Shown here piece by piece: positions 7,085 to 15,319 of a stretch of 44,630 bases of DNA. Source of the DNA: CAMLDH01 sp966250375 (GTDB taxonomy: Bacteria > Pseudomonadota > Gammaproteobacteria > Burkholderiales > Burkholderiaceae_D); the NCBI GenBank assembly GCA_966250375.1, contig CBINHE010000028.1, positions 1-44,630 on the forward strand. The letters run 5' to 3'. Numbering within the stretch: position 1 is the stretch's first letter; the number at the start of each line of letters is the position of its first letter. Below the pieces are notes generated by a model. It saw only the letters and a program-made list of their open reading frames with translations. It ran no database searches and was not told where the DNA came from. A program made the position numbers and the translations under genes.

Positions 7085-9082
7085 CTATGCTGCGATTTGC
7101 TCCAGAGCTTCCTGCTGTTCGAGCCATTCCGCTTCCAGCTGTTCAAGCTCTTTCGCATAATAAGCTTGGTCGCCAAGCAGCGTCGTCAGCTCTTTCTTTT
7201 TAGCGACATCGTACATTTCCGGATCGGCCAGACGCGCATCCACCGTTGCTTTTTGCGCATTGCGTTTCGCGATTTGTTCTTCGAGTCGTTTAATGCGCAT
7301 TTCTATCGGTTTCTTGAGGGAAGCCAGACGCTGGCGCTCTTCCGCTTCCGCGCGCTTTTGTTCGCGACGGTCAATGTTCGATGCGGCAACCGGCGCAACG
7401 GGGGATGACGCTTTCGATTTGGCTGCAGTTGCGGGCAACGGCGTGGCGATTGCATTGTTCTTGCTTGCAAGCTTGGTCTTGAATAGCCAGTCGCGATAAT
7501 CATCCAGATCACCGTCAAACGGCTGCAGCTTGCCATCGGCGACAATGATGAATTGATCGGTTGTGGCGCGCAGCAAGTGACGATCATGTGACACCACTAC
7601 CAGTGTGCCCTCGAATTGCGCTAGCGCCATGGTCAACGCTTCGCGTGTTTCCAGATCCAAATGGTTGGTTGGTTCATCGAGCAGCAGCAGGTTGGGGCGC
7701 TGCCAGACAATCAGCGCAAGCGCCAAGCGCGCTTTTTCGCCGCCGGAAAAGGGGGCTATTTTGCTGGTAACCATGTCGCCGGGAAAATTGAAGCCGCCCA
7801 AGAAGTTTCGCAATTCCTGTTCGCGCGTAGTTGGCGCCATTTTCACCAGATGCCACAGCGGCGATTCGTCGTGGCGCAGCATTTCGACTTGATGCTGTGC
7901 GAAGTAACCGATCGTCAAGCCTTTGCCGGTGTGCGCTTCGCCGGTCAGCGGCCCCAGTTCGCCGGCAATCGTTTTGATCAGCGTCGATTTACCGGCGCCA
8001 TTAACACCCAAGAGGCCGATGCGCTGGCCGATTTGCAGCGAAAAATTGATGCCGGAGACGATCGTTTTTTTCGTGACGCTATAGTCGGTTTCATTTTCAA
8101 TCCTGTAACCCGCATTGACGTCTTCCAACACCAGCAGCGGGTTTGGCGCGCTTAACGGCTCGCGAAATTCGAATGAGAATTCGGCTGCTGCGCGTAACGG
8201 GGCCAGCTCTTCCATCTTGGATAGCGCTTTCATGCGGCTTTGCGCCTGCCTGGCCTTGCTGGCTTTGGCCTTGAAGCGGTCGATGAATGATTGCAGATGC
8301 GCGCGCGCACGCATCTGCTTTTCCAAGGTGCCTTGCGCCAGGATCATCTGTGCGGCACGCTGGCGTTCGAACGACGAGTAATTGCCGGAATAGCGCTTCA
8401 GCTTGCGTTCGTCAATATGCACGACCACGTTGACCACGCCGTCGAGGAAGTCGCGATCATGCGAAATGATAATCAGTGTGCCGGCATAGCGCTTTAACCA
8501 GTCTTCGAGCCAGATGATCGCATCCAGATCCAGATGGTTGGTCGGTTCGTCGAGCAGCAACAGGTCGGACGGGCACATCAGTGCTTGCGCCAGATTCAGG
8601 CGCATGCGCCAGCCGCCGGAAAAACTTGCAACTGGCTGGTTCATTTGTTCCAGCGTGAAACCGAGGCCAGTCAGCAATTGTTCTGCGCGCGAGCGCACTG
8701 TATATGCATCGGCGTCAGCCAGCGCGCCGTACAGTTCTGCGATCAACGTGCCATTGGCAGCGCTTTCCGGTTCGCTTTCGAGAAACGCCAATTCTTCTTC
8801 CAGTCGGCGTAGCGTGACGTCGCCATCGATCGCATATTCAATGGCAGCACGATCGAGGGCAGGCGTCTCCTGCGCGACATATGCCATGCGCCATTTCGCC
8901 GGGAAATCGATCTCGCCCTGGTCTGCATGCAACTCGCCGCGCAGCATCGCAAACAGGCTTGATTTTCCGGCGCCGTTGGCACCGATCAAGCCGATCTTGT
9001 CGCCGGGATTGAGCGTGACGTCGACCGCATCAAGCAGTGGCTTGATGCCGCGGGCGAGGGTGACTTGCTGGAAACGTATCAT
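7085..9082 (-). CDS. yheS: ABC-F family ribosome-associated ATPase YheS
   Basis: The 665-residue soluble protein carries two ABC ATPase domains and no membrane part. Domain 1 has Walker A 'GANGAGKSS' (about residues 34-42), signature 'SFSGGWRMRLNLAQAL' and Walker B 'LLLLDEPTNHLDLD'. An Arg/Lys/Gln-rich linker of the ABC-F P-site tRNA-interaction type follows (MRARAHLQSFIDRFKAKASK). Domain 2 has 'GVNGAGKSTL', 'FSGGEKARLALAL' and 'LLLLDEPTNHLDLE'. The charged C-terminal coiled coil (about 560-665) matches YheS/Uup. The whole protein aligns from memory with E. coli YheS, which assists translation of difficult nascent chains. No defect is visible. Confidence 0.93.
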   Translation of the reverse strand: MIRFQQVTLARGIKPLLDAVDVTLNPGDKIGLIGANGAGKSSLFAMLRGELHADQGEIDFPAKWRMAYVAQETPALDRAAIEYAIDGDVTLRRLEEELAFLESEPESAANGTLIAELYGALADADAYTVRSRAEQLLTGLGFTLEQMNQPVASFSGGWRMRLNLAQALMCPSDLLLLDEPTNHLDLDAIIWLEDWLKRYAGTLIIISHDRDFLDGVVNVVVHIDERKLKRYSGNYSSFERQRAAQMILAQGTLEKQMRARAHLQSFIDRFKAKASKARQAQSRMKALSKMEELAPLRAAAEFSFEFREPLSAPNPLLVLEDVNAGYRIENETDYSVTKKTIVSGINFSLQIGQRIGLLGVNGAGKSTLIKTIAGELGPLTGEAHTGKGLTIGYFAQHQVEMLRHDESPLWHLVKMAPTTREQELRNFLGGFNFPGDMVTSKIAPFSGGEKARLALALIVWQRPNLLLLDEPTNHLDLETREALTMALAQFEGTLVVVSHDRHLLRATTDQFIIVADGKLQPFDGDLDDYRDWLFKTKLASKNNAIATPLPATAAKSKASSPVAPVAASNIDRREQKRAEAEERQRLASLKKPIEMRIKRLEEQIAKRNAQKATVDARLADPEMYDVAKKKELTTLLGDQAYYAKELEQLEAEWLEQQEALEQIAA

Positions 9083-9253
9083 TGTTGCTTTACTTTGCTT
9101 TCGTCTTATTGACGTAAAAATGTGTTATTTCAGGACTTGCACAATACCGGAAGGAAGTCGGGTGCGCCACGCGCGCCAATGCCGCTTCAGCCAGTGATGG
9201 TGCATATAGCACAGCCTATTTCTTCTAATGCTCTTCTAATGCAGATCGCGGAG

Positions 9254-10138
9254 TTACTTCAATTGATCTGCGGTAAGCAGAAAAACCATATCGTCGCCTG
9301 CGCTGGTGGTCAGCCAAGTCAACTCAAGCTTGGGAAACGCCGCGTCCGCATAGGTGCGTTCGTTGCCGATCTCGACCATCAAGATGCCTCGATTGGTTAG
9401 ACGTTGCGCGGCGCCCGCTACGATCTTGCGTACCAGATCCATGCCATCGGCGCCACCGGCCAATGCGATTTGCGGTTCGCAACGGTATTCCTGCGGCAGC
9501 TTGCCCATCGAGTCGGTATTCACATAAGGTGGATTGGTAATGATGAGATCGTATTTTTTCTCCGGCACCTTGGTATACAAATCCGACTCGATCAAGGTGA
9601 TGCGGTCTTGCAATTCGTAATCGTCGACATTACGTCGCGCGACTGCCAACGCATCGGTCGAAATGTCGACTGTGTCGATGTGCGCATTCGGGAAGGCGTC
9701 GGCCAGCATGATCGGCAGGCAGCCTGAACCGGTGCACAATTCGAGTATGTTTGTAACGGACTCGGGATCTTCGACCCATGGCGAAAATTGCTCAGGAATC
9801 AATTCCGCAATGAACGAGCGCGGCACGATGACACGTTCATCGACGTAAAAGCGGTAGCCGCTCAGCCATGCTTCGTTGGTAATGTAAGCGGCGGGTAGCC
9901 GATCCATCGCGCGGCGATCGATTACTTTCAACACCGCATCGACTTCTTCTGGTAACAGCTCCGCATCGAAGAATGGGTCAAGTTTGTCGAGTGGCAGCTT
10001 CAGCGTATGGAGAATCAAATAAGCCGCTTCGTCGAGCGCATTGCTGCTGCCGTGGCCGAAAAACAGCTTGGCCGTATTGAAACGGGTGACTGCATAGCGT
10101 AGCAGATCGCGGATGGTGGAAAAGTTATGTGGCGTCAT
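9254..10138 (-). CDS. prmB: Ribosomal protein L3 glutamine N5-methyltransferase
   Basis: The 294-residue SAM-dependent methyltransferase has motif I 'ILELCTGSGCLPIMLADAFP', an acidic 'HIDTVDISTDALAVA' loop, and the catalytic NPPY in 'LIITNPPYVNTDSM', which binds the glutamine side chain. The N-terminal helical domain (TIRDLLRYAVTRF.. AKLFFGHGS..ALDEA) is that of PrmB rather than of PrmC. PrmB methylates a glutamine of ribosomal protein L3 and aids 50S assembly. It lies downstream of dapE on the same strand, but the 106-base gap contains a strong terminator-like hairpin ending 26 bases from its ATG, so its expression is probably partly separated from the dap genes. Confidence 0.93.
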   Translation of the reverse strand: MTPHNFSTIRDLLRYAVTRFNTAKLFFGHGSSNALDEAAYLILHTLKLPLDKLDPFFDAELLPEEVDAVLKVIDRRAMDRLPAAYITNEAWLSGYRFYVDERVIVPRSFIAELIPEQFSPWVEDPESVTNILELCTGSGCLPIMLADAFPNAHIDTVDISTDALAVARRNVDDYELQDRITLIESDLYTKVPEKKYDLIITNPPYVNTDSMGKLPQEYRCEPQIALAGGADGMDLVRKIVAGAAQRLTNRGILMVEIGNERTYADAAFPKLELTWLTTSAGDDMVFLLTADQLK

Positions 10139-10163
10139 GGCGGTTCAAAACAAAAAGAAATCG

Positions 10164-10220
10164 CGGCGAACGCGGTAGTCAAACCAAAATTGTGTTTCGG
10201 CTTGACAGCCGCGTTCGCCG
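10164..10220 (-). terminator. Terminator-like long hairpin between dapE and prmB
   Basis: CGGCGAACGCGG (10164-10175) and its exact reverse complement CCGCGTTCGCCG (10209-10220) form a 12-bp GC-rich stem. A second inner pairing, GTCAA at 10178-10182 with TTGAC at 10202-10206, extends it. Read on the minus strand, the hairpin is followed within a few bases by the T-rich run TTTCTTTTTGTTTT. It therefore looks like a factor-independent terminator or attenuator for transcripts leaving dapE. The plus-strand side has no T-run. Confidence 0.65.
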
Positions 10221-10244
10221 TTGTGAATGGGTATTGGTGTAAGT

Positions 10245-11372
10245 CTACAGCAGCAGATTTTCCATCGTACGCCGGTAAATATTCTTTAACGGGTCGATAT
10301 AACGCACTTCGATATGTTCATCGATTTTATGGATACTGCCGTTGGGTGGCCCGAATTCGACGATTTGCGGGCAAATCCGTGCGATGAAGCGGCCATCCGA
10401 TGTCCCGCCTGTAGTGGACAGTTCGGCATCCAGGCCGGTTTCCGCCTTGATCGCCGCGGAAACCGCATCGCTCAATGCGCCGCGCGGCGTCAGGAAAGGT
10501 AAACCACTGACGGTCCATTTCAATTCGTATTCAAGCGCATGTTTGTTGAGAATGGCATGCACGCGCTGCTGCAAGTCCTCCACCGTGCTGGCGGTGGAAA
10601 AACGGAAATTGAAATCGATTACCACTTCGCCCGGGATCACGTTTGATGCCCCAGTGCCGCCGTGGATATTGGACATCTGCCATGAAGTCGGCAGATAGTA
10701 TTCGTTGCCTTCATCCCATCGTTCGGCGGCGAGTTCCGCCAATGCCGGCGCGGCAAGATGGATCGGATTTTTCGCCAGCTGCGGATAAGCGATATGGCCT
10801 TGCACGCCCTTGATGGCGAGTCGGCCCGACATCGATCCGCGGCGGCCATTCTTGATGACGTCGCCTAGCTCGTGCGACGAGGTCGGTTCGCCCACCACAC
10901 AGTAGTCGAGTTGCTCGCCGCGTGCTTTCAGCATGTTGCAGACAATGACGGTGCCGTCCGTGGCCGGACCTTCTTCGTCGCTGGTGATGAGGAAGCCGAT
11001 CGAACCTTTGTGGTTCGGATGGGCGGCAATAAATTCCTCGGCCGCCACCACCATGGCGGCGATCGAGGTTTTCATGTCGGCGGCGCCACGGCCGTACAGC
11101 ATGCCATCACGATGGGTCGGAATGAATGGATTGGAATGCCATTGATCGAGCGGCCCGGTCGGCACCACATCGGTGTGTCCGGCGAACACCAGCAATGGTT
11201 GCGCAGATCCCTTGCGTGCCCACAAATTGGTGACGCCGCCGGACTGTACCGGCTCGCAGTGAAAGCCGAGCGGCGACAGCAGATCGATCAGTCGCTGCTG
11301 GCAACCATTGTCGTTGGGCGTGACGGAAGAGAGTGAGATCAGTTCTTCGGTGAGTGCAAGTGTTTTGCTCAT
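10245..11372 (-). CDS. dapE: Succinyl-diaminopimelate desuccinylase
   Basis: This 375-residue M20 metallopeptidase-family enzyme of the succinylase branch of lysine/meso-diaminopimelate synthesis removes succinate from N-succinyl-LL-diaminopimelate. Zinc-ligand motifs are 'FAGHTDVVPTGP' (His about 66), 'YGRGAADMKTS' (bridging Asp), 'ITSDEEGPATDGT' (catalytic and ligand Glu) and a C-terminal 'FGPPNGSIHKIDEHIEV' ligand His. The dimerisation domain with 'GVQGHIAYPQLAKNPI' lies between. Length equals E. coli DapE (375). It lies with dapD and dapC on the same strand. The ATG at 11372 lacks a clear Shine-Dalgarno and is preceded by a structured 91-base gap. Confidence 0.96.
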   Translation of the reverse strand: MSKTLALTEELISLSSVTPNDNGCQQRLIDLLSPLGFHCEPVQSGGVTNLWARKGSAQPLLVFAGHTDVVPTGPLDQWHSNPFIPTHRDGMLYGRGAADMKTSIAAMVVAAEEFIAAHPNHKGSIGFLITSDEEGPATDGTVIVCNMLKARGEQLDYCVVGEPTSSHELGDVIKNGRRGSMSGRLAIKGVQGHIAYPQLAKNPIHLAAPALAELAAERWDEGNEYYLPTSWQMSNIHGGTGASNVIPGEVVIDFNFRFSTASTVEDLQQRVHAILNKHALEYELKWTVSGLPFLTPRGALSDAVSAAIKAETGLDAELSTTGGTSDGRFIARICPQIVEFGPPNGSIHKIDEHIEVRYIDPLKNIYRRTMENLLL

Positions 11373-11384
11373 AAAATTTTTAAG

Positions 11385-11460
11385 ATTGGGAAAAGAGCGG
11401 GCAGTGCAGGCTTATATGTAGTACGTAGCGGTAGCCTACGCAGCCTGTTCTATTCCCAAT
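11385..11460 (-). promoter_or_regulatory. Structured intergenic segment before dapE
   Basis: An outer stem pairs ATTGGGAA (11385-11392) with TTCCCAAT (11453-11460). An inner stem pairs CAGGCT (11407-11412) with AGCCTG (11442-11447), and a small innermost stem pairs CGTAG (11424-11428) with CTACG (11436-11440). The nested structure fills nearly the whole gap between the Spx-like gene and dapE, ending 12 bases before the dapE start, which has no obvious Shine-Dalgarno. It may control dapE translation or mRNA stability (inference). Confidence 0.45.
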
Positions 11461-11463
11461 GAA

Positions 11464-11817
11464 TTAAAGGCTGAAAATTTGTTGATAAAGTTCTTCAGAA
11501 AAGCCCACGTGGGTACTATTGGCGTTGGATAAAACGGGCCGCTTGATGATGGAGGGCGATTCGAGCATCAGTTCCATTGCACTCTTCGCATCGATGATGG
11601 CGGCCTTGCGTTCATCCGGCAGCGTGCGCCATGTGGTGCCCTTGCGGTTGATCAAAACATCCCATGCAATGTCCTTGAGCCAGGTGTCGATCAGATTCGG
11701 ATGGATGCCGGACTTCTTGAAATCATGAAAAACATAGGCGACAGCATGGGCATCAAGCCAGGTACGCGCTTTTTTTATCTGGTCGCAATTGGGAATGCCA
11801 TAAAGAATTGTCGTCAT
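11464..11817 (-). CDS. ArsC/Spx-family reductase-like protein (YffB type)
   Basis: The 117-residue thioredoxin-fold protein begins 'TTILYGIPNCDQIKKARTWL'. It has the single N-terminal Cys of the ArsC/Spx/YffB family (a CxxC is absent), followed by 'HDFKKSGI', 'WDVLINRKGTTWR' and 'SPSIIKRPVL', the family's conserved loop. Family members include arsenate reductases and Spx regulators; YffB is glutathione-dependent with uncertain physiological role. The sequence fits YffB best, so I would not call it an arsenate reductase. It sits between pilU (17-base gap) and dapE on the same strand, and yffB next to dapE is also seen in E. coli. Confidence 0.88.
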   Translation of the reverse strand: MTTILYGIPNCDQIKKARTWLDAHAVAYVFHDFKKSGIHPNLIDTWLKDIAWDVLINRKGTTWRTLPDERKAAIIDAKSAMELMLESPSIIKRPVLSNANSTHVGFSEELYQQIFSL

Positions 11818-11834
11818 GCGTTTGCGGTCATAGG

Positions 11835-12974
11835 TTATACGTTAAGCGTAAATTCGGTAAAGGAGGCTCCGCCTTCGTCTTTGGCGGGATCGGGTTTCTT
11901 CGGCATCGTTTTGTCGGATTGTTCATTGTTAAGCAGCCAGAATAGATTGCTTACCGAATCTGCATGTGCCAACGCTTCCTCCTGCGTGATCACGCCGTCT
12001 TTGATTAACTGCAGCAATGCCTGTTCGAAGGTCTGCGAACCGGGTGCCATGCTTTTTTCAATCGCTTCCTTGATTTGGCTTATTTCACCCTGCTCGATCA
12101 ACTCCGATACATGCTTTGTATTGAGCATGACTTCGACCGCTACTCTCCGTCCGCGGTCGATCGCATTGATCAGACGCTGCGAAATGATGCCCTTGAGCGT
12201 CGCTGCCAAGTCAGGCAATAGCGATTGGCGATTTTCAATCGGATAAAAGTTGATGATGCGGTTCAGTGCCTGATAGCTATTATTTGCGTGCAGTGTTGCC
12301 ACCACCAAGTGGCCCGACTGTGCGTAGGCAAGCGCGGCTTCCATCGTCTCCTTGTCGCGAATTTCACCGATCAGAATGCAATCGGGCGCTTGCCGCAACG
12401 CGTTTCTGAGCGCCGCCCCCAAGGAGGCGGAGTCGGTACCGATTTCACGCTGATTCACGATGGATTTTTTGTTGCGAAACAGAAATTCGATGGGGTCTTC
12501 CAGTGTCAGGATATGTCCCGTCTTCACTTCGTTGCGATAGTCCAGCATTGATGCGATGGTGGTCGATTTTCCCGATCCGGTCGCCCCCACGACCAACAGT
12601 AGTCCACGCTTTGCCATGATCAGCTCGTTGAGTACCGGTGGTACATGCAAGGTGCTCAACGCAGGGATATCGGCCGGAATGTAGCGCAGGACGGCAGAAA
12701 TGCTGCCGCGCTGCCGGAATGCCGACAACCGGAAACTCCCCACGCCTGCCACCGGAATCCCGATGTTAAGGTCGTTGTCCCTCTCCAGTTCTTGTAAATG
12801 TGAAGCGCTGATCACTTCCGCCAGCAAGGACAGAATGATGTTGTTATCCATCTTCTGCTGGTTGATGGGTATCAGATGGCCGTTCACCTTCAGATATATT
12901 GGCGAATTGACCGCCATGAACATGTCCGAGGCTTTCTTTTCCTTCATTAGCAGAAACAAGCGATCCATCGTCAT
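11835..12974 (-). CDS. pilU: Type IV pilus retraction ATPase PilU
   Basis: The 379-residue PilT/PilU-type hexameric ATPase drives pilus retraction and twitching. It has an N-terminal domain (KEKKASDMFMAVNSPIYLKV), Walker A 'VVGATGSGKSTTIASML', Asp box 'LTLEDPIEFLF', Walker B region 'ALRQAPDCILIGEIRD' and His box 'HLVVATLHANNSYQALNRI'. The sequence suits PilU better than PilT. The ATG at 12974 is preferred over 12989: the GGAGGAG site falls within the first codons of the longer version and 6 bases before the shorter one, and family proteins start at MDRLF. It is embedded in the diaminopimelate operon between dapD and the Spx-like gene. No pilT lies beside it. Confidence 0.92.
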   Translation of the reverse strand: MTMDRLFLLMKEKKASDMFMAVNSPIYLKVNGHLIPINQQKMDNNIILSLLAEVISASHLQELERDNDLNIGIPVAGVGSFRLSAFRQRGSISAVLRYIPADIPALSTLHVPPVLNELIMAKRGLLLVVGATGSGKSTTIASMLDYRNEVKTGHILTLEDPIEFLFRNKKSIVNQREIGTDSASLGAALRNALRQAPDCILIGEIRDKETMEAALAYAQSGHLVVATLHANNSYQALNRIINFYPIENRQSLLPDLAATLKGIISQRLINAIDRGRRVAVEVMLNTKHVSELIEQGEISQIKEAIEKSMAPGSQTFEQALLQLIKDGVITQEEALAHADSVSNLFWLLNNEQSDKTMPKKPDPAKDEGGASFTEFTLNV

Positions 12975-13025
12975 GCTGTTCTCCTCCATTCAACGGCCAA
13001 ATCGAGACTGAAAAACTGCAAGGTA

Positions 13026-13853
13026 TCAGGCTTCGCGCAACAGCTCGTTAATGCCCGTCTTTGCTCGTGTCTTCGCATCCACACGTTTGACGATCACGGC
13101 GCAATACAAGCTGTACTTGCCATCGGCGGACGGCAGGTTGCCGGATACGACGACAGACCCGGCGGGGATGCGGCCATAGCTGACTTCGCCGGTCGCGCGA
13201 TCGTAAATCTTGGTCGATTGGCCGATATACACGCCCATCGAAATGACGGAATTTTCTTCGACGATCACACCTTCGACGACTTCGGAGCGGGCACCGATAA
13301 AGCAGTTGTCTTCGATGATGGTCGGGTTGGCTTGCATCGGCTCCAATACGCCGCCGATACCGACGCCGCCGGACAGATGCACGTTCTTGCCGATTTGCGC
13401 GCAGGAGCCCACGGTTGCCCATGTATCGACCATTGCACCTTCATCGACATATGCGCCGATATTGACGTAAGACGGCATTAACACCACATTCTTGCCGATG
13501 AAACTGCCGCGGCGCGCAACTGCCGGAGGCACAACGCGGAAACCGCCTTTAGCGAAATCTTCAGCTGTGTAATTGGCAAACTTGGTCGGCACCTTGTCGT
13601 AAAACTGCATGTTGGCGCCAGCCGGCATCGGCATGTTGTCTTCCAGGCGGAACGACAGCAATACCGCTTTCTTGATCCATTGATTAACAACCCAGTTCCC
13701 GCTGTCCTTTTGCGCCACGCGCAACGCCCCCTGGTCCAGTTGCTCGAGCACGTGCGCCACCGCATCGCGTACTTCCGCCGGAGCGGCTTTAGGTGAAATA
13801 GTGGCGCGGTCTTCCCACGCTTGATCGATGATTTGTTGCAGTTGTTGAGTCAT
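13026..13853 (-). CDS. dapD: Tetrahydrodipicolinate N-succinyltransferase
   Basis: This 275-residue enzyme transfers succinate from succinyl-CoA to tetrahydrodipicolinate, the branch-defining step of succinylase-type lysine/diaminopimelate synthesis. The N-terminal helical domain (about residues 1-100) precedes a left-handed beta-helix of hexapeptide repeats, visible in 'SFIGKNVVLMPSYVNIGAYV', 'MVDTWATVGSCAQIGKNVHL' and 'GGVLEPMQANPTIIEDNCFI'. The C terminus ends in 'RAKTGINELLREA'. Length matches E. coli DapD (274). It follows dapC by 27 bases and precedes pilU by about 50, all on the same strand. Confidence 0.97.
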   Translation of the reverse strand: MTQQLQQIIDQAWEDRATISPKAAPAEVRDAVAHVLEQLDQGALRVAQKDSGNWVVNQWIKKAVLLSFRLEDNMPMPAGANMQFYDKVPTKFANYTAEDFAKGGFRVVPPAVARRGSFIGKNVVLMPSYVNIGAYVDEGAMVDTWATVGSCAQIGKNVHLSGGVGIGGVLEPMQANPTIIEDNCFIGARSEVVEGVIVEENSVISMGVYIGQSTKIYDRATGEVSYGRIPAGSVVVSGNLPSADGKYSLYCAVIVKRVDAKTRAKTGINELLREA

Positions 13854-13880
13854 GGTAGGGTGGTTTGAAAGTGAATGGAA

Positions 13881-15089
13881 TTATTGTTTCAAAAGGTTCT
13901 GTGTAAATGCAACGATGCGACGTGCCGCTTCCAGGCATTCGTCGACTTCGGCGACCAGCGCCATGCGGATGCGATTTTGGCCCGGATTGATGCCATGCGC
14001 GTCGCGCGCGAGATAGCTGCCTGGCAACACTGTCACATTATATTCGGCATACAGGCGCTTGGCGTATTCCATATCCGATATTGCAATACGCTTGTCGACC
14101 TTGGCCCACAGGTAAAAACCGGCGTCGGGTAGCTGAACATCGAGTACTTCCTGCAACAATGGAGTCACTTGTTTGAATTTTGCGATGTATTTGGCGCGAT
14201 TTTCGATCACGTGTTGCTCGTCATTCCATGCGGCGATCGATGCATTCTGGATAGCCGGGCTCATTGCGCTGCCATGGTAAGTGCGGTACAGCAGGAATTT
14301 TTTGATGATTTCAGCATCCCCCGCCACAAAGCCTGAACGCATACCCGGCACATTCGAGCGCTTGGACAGGCTGGAAAACGCGATCAGGCGCGGATAGCTG
14401 GTGCGTCCCAGCTTGTGCGCCGCTTCCAAGCCGCCCAATGGGGTTTCAGTCTTGAAGTAGATTTCGGAATAGCATTCATCGGCCGCAATGACGAACCCAT
14501 AGCGGTCGGACAGGTCAAATAGTTCTTTCCAATCTTGCAGGGATAGCACCGCGCCCGTTGGATTGCCGGGCGAACACAAGTAGAGTAATTGCACGCGCGG
14601 CCATACTTCGGCCGGAACGCTTTTGTAATCCGGCGCAAAATTGCGCGTCGGGTCGGAATTGACGAAATAGGGCGTAGCGCCTGCCAGATAGGCTGCACCT
14701 TCATAGATTTGGTAAAACGGATTGGGGCACATCACCAATGCACCCGGGATGGGGTTGATAATGGTTTGCGCTAGTGCAAAAAGCGCTTCCCGAGACCCGT
14801 TGACCGGCAAAATCTGGGTCACTGGATCAAATTTCGGCAAGGCATAGCGTCGTTCCAACCAGTTGGCGATCGCCGCGCGCAACGCGTCGGAACCCGCCGT
14901 TGTCGGGTAACTCGCCAAACCGTTCAAGTTATCGGTGACCGCTTTCTGGATGAATTCTGGTGTAGGGTGTTTTGGTTCGCCTATTCCCAAGCTGATTGGC
15001 TTGAAGTCGGCATTCGGGGTAATGCCTGAAAAAAGTTGTTTTAACTTTTCAAAAGGATAGGGTTGCAGTTTGTCGAGGAGTGGATTCAC
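13881..15089 (-). CDS. dapC: Succinyldiaminopimelate transaminase
   Basis: The 402-residue fold-type I PLP aminotransferase converts N-succinyl-2-amino-6-ketopimelate to N-succinyl-LL-diaminopimelate. Key elements are 'PLDKLQPYPFEKLKQLF'-like opening residues, 'LPVNGSREALFALAQ', 'CSPGNPTGAVLSLQDWKELF', 'VIAADECYSEIYF', and the PLP lysine in 'IAFSSLSKRSNVPGMRSGFV'. The C-terminal 'NRIRMALVAEVDECLEAARR' is typical. The start is a GTG at 15089, with a minus-strand TATAAT box about 50 bases upstream. It is the first gene of the dapC-dapD-pilU-yffB-dapE unit and is divergent from smc. Confidence 0.93.
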   Translation of the reverse strand: MNPLLDKLQPYPFEKLKQLFSGITPNADFKPISLGIGEPKHPTPEFIQKAVTDNLNGLASYPTTAGSDALRAAIANWLERRYALPKFDPVTQILPVNGSREALFALAQTIINPIPGALVMCPNPFYQIYEGAAYLAGATPYFVNSDPTRNFAPDYKSVPAEVWPRVQLLYLCSPGNPTGAVLSLQDWKELFDLSDRYGFVIAADECYSEIYFKTETPLGGLEAAHKLGRTSYPRLIAFSSLSKRSNVPGMRSGFVAGDAEIIKKFLLYRTYHGSAMSPAIQNASIAAWNDEQHVIENRAKYIAKFKQVTPLLQEVLDVQLPDAGFYLWAKVDKRIAISDMEYAKRLYAEYNVTVLPGSYLARDAHGINPGQNRIRMALVAEVDECLEAARRIVAFTQNLLKQ

Positions 15090-15140
15090 GGGGATGGAAG
15101 GATGCGAAAACGGTCAGAAAGGGAAAAACAAGGAGGCAAC

Positions 15141-15146
15141 ATTATA
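15141..15146 (-). promoter_or_regulatory. Candidate -10 box of the dapC operon
   Basis: The minus strand reads TATAAT here, about 50 bases upstream of the dapC GTG. No good -35 hexamer lies at 17 bases (GGGCGA). The call therefore rests on the -10 match and its position before the first gene of the operon. Confidence 0.4.
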
Positions 15147-15319
15147 CCGCCCAGTATTGCAATTCGCCCTGCGATTGCCGGGGCGGAAAAATGATGATCG
15201 GGAGAGGTGAAATGATATGATGAACCTCTTTCGCGATGCCCTTTTCGCGTCGGTTTGCCAATCTCTCTTGCGGATTCGCATTGTTTTTTTGCCTCCTTAC
15301 GCCAAGAAAAGTCGATAAC

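Noticed and set aside
11464..11817. Arsenate reductase ArsC as function of the Spx-like protein
   Set aside because: The sequence and position fit YffB; no other arsenic resistance genes are nearby.
15236..15319. N-terminal extension of SMC with a Cys/Phe-rich segment
   Set aside because: SMC proteins start at the residue coded at 15320; the extension does not resemble them.
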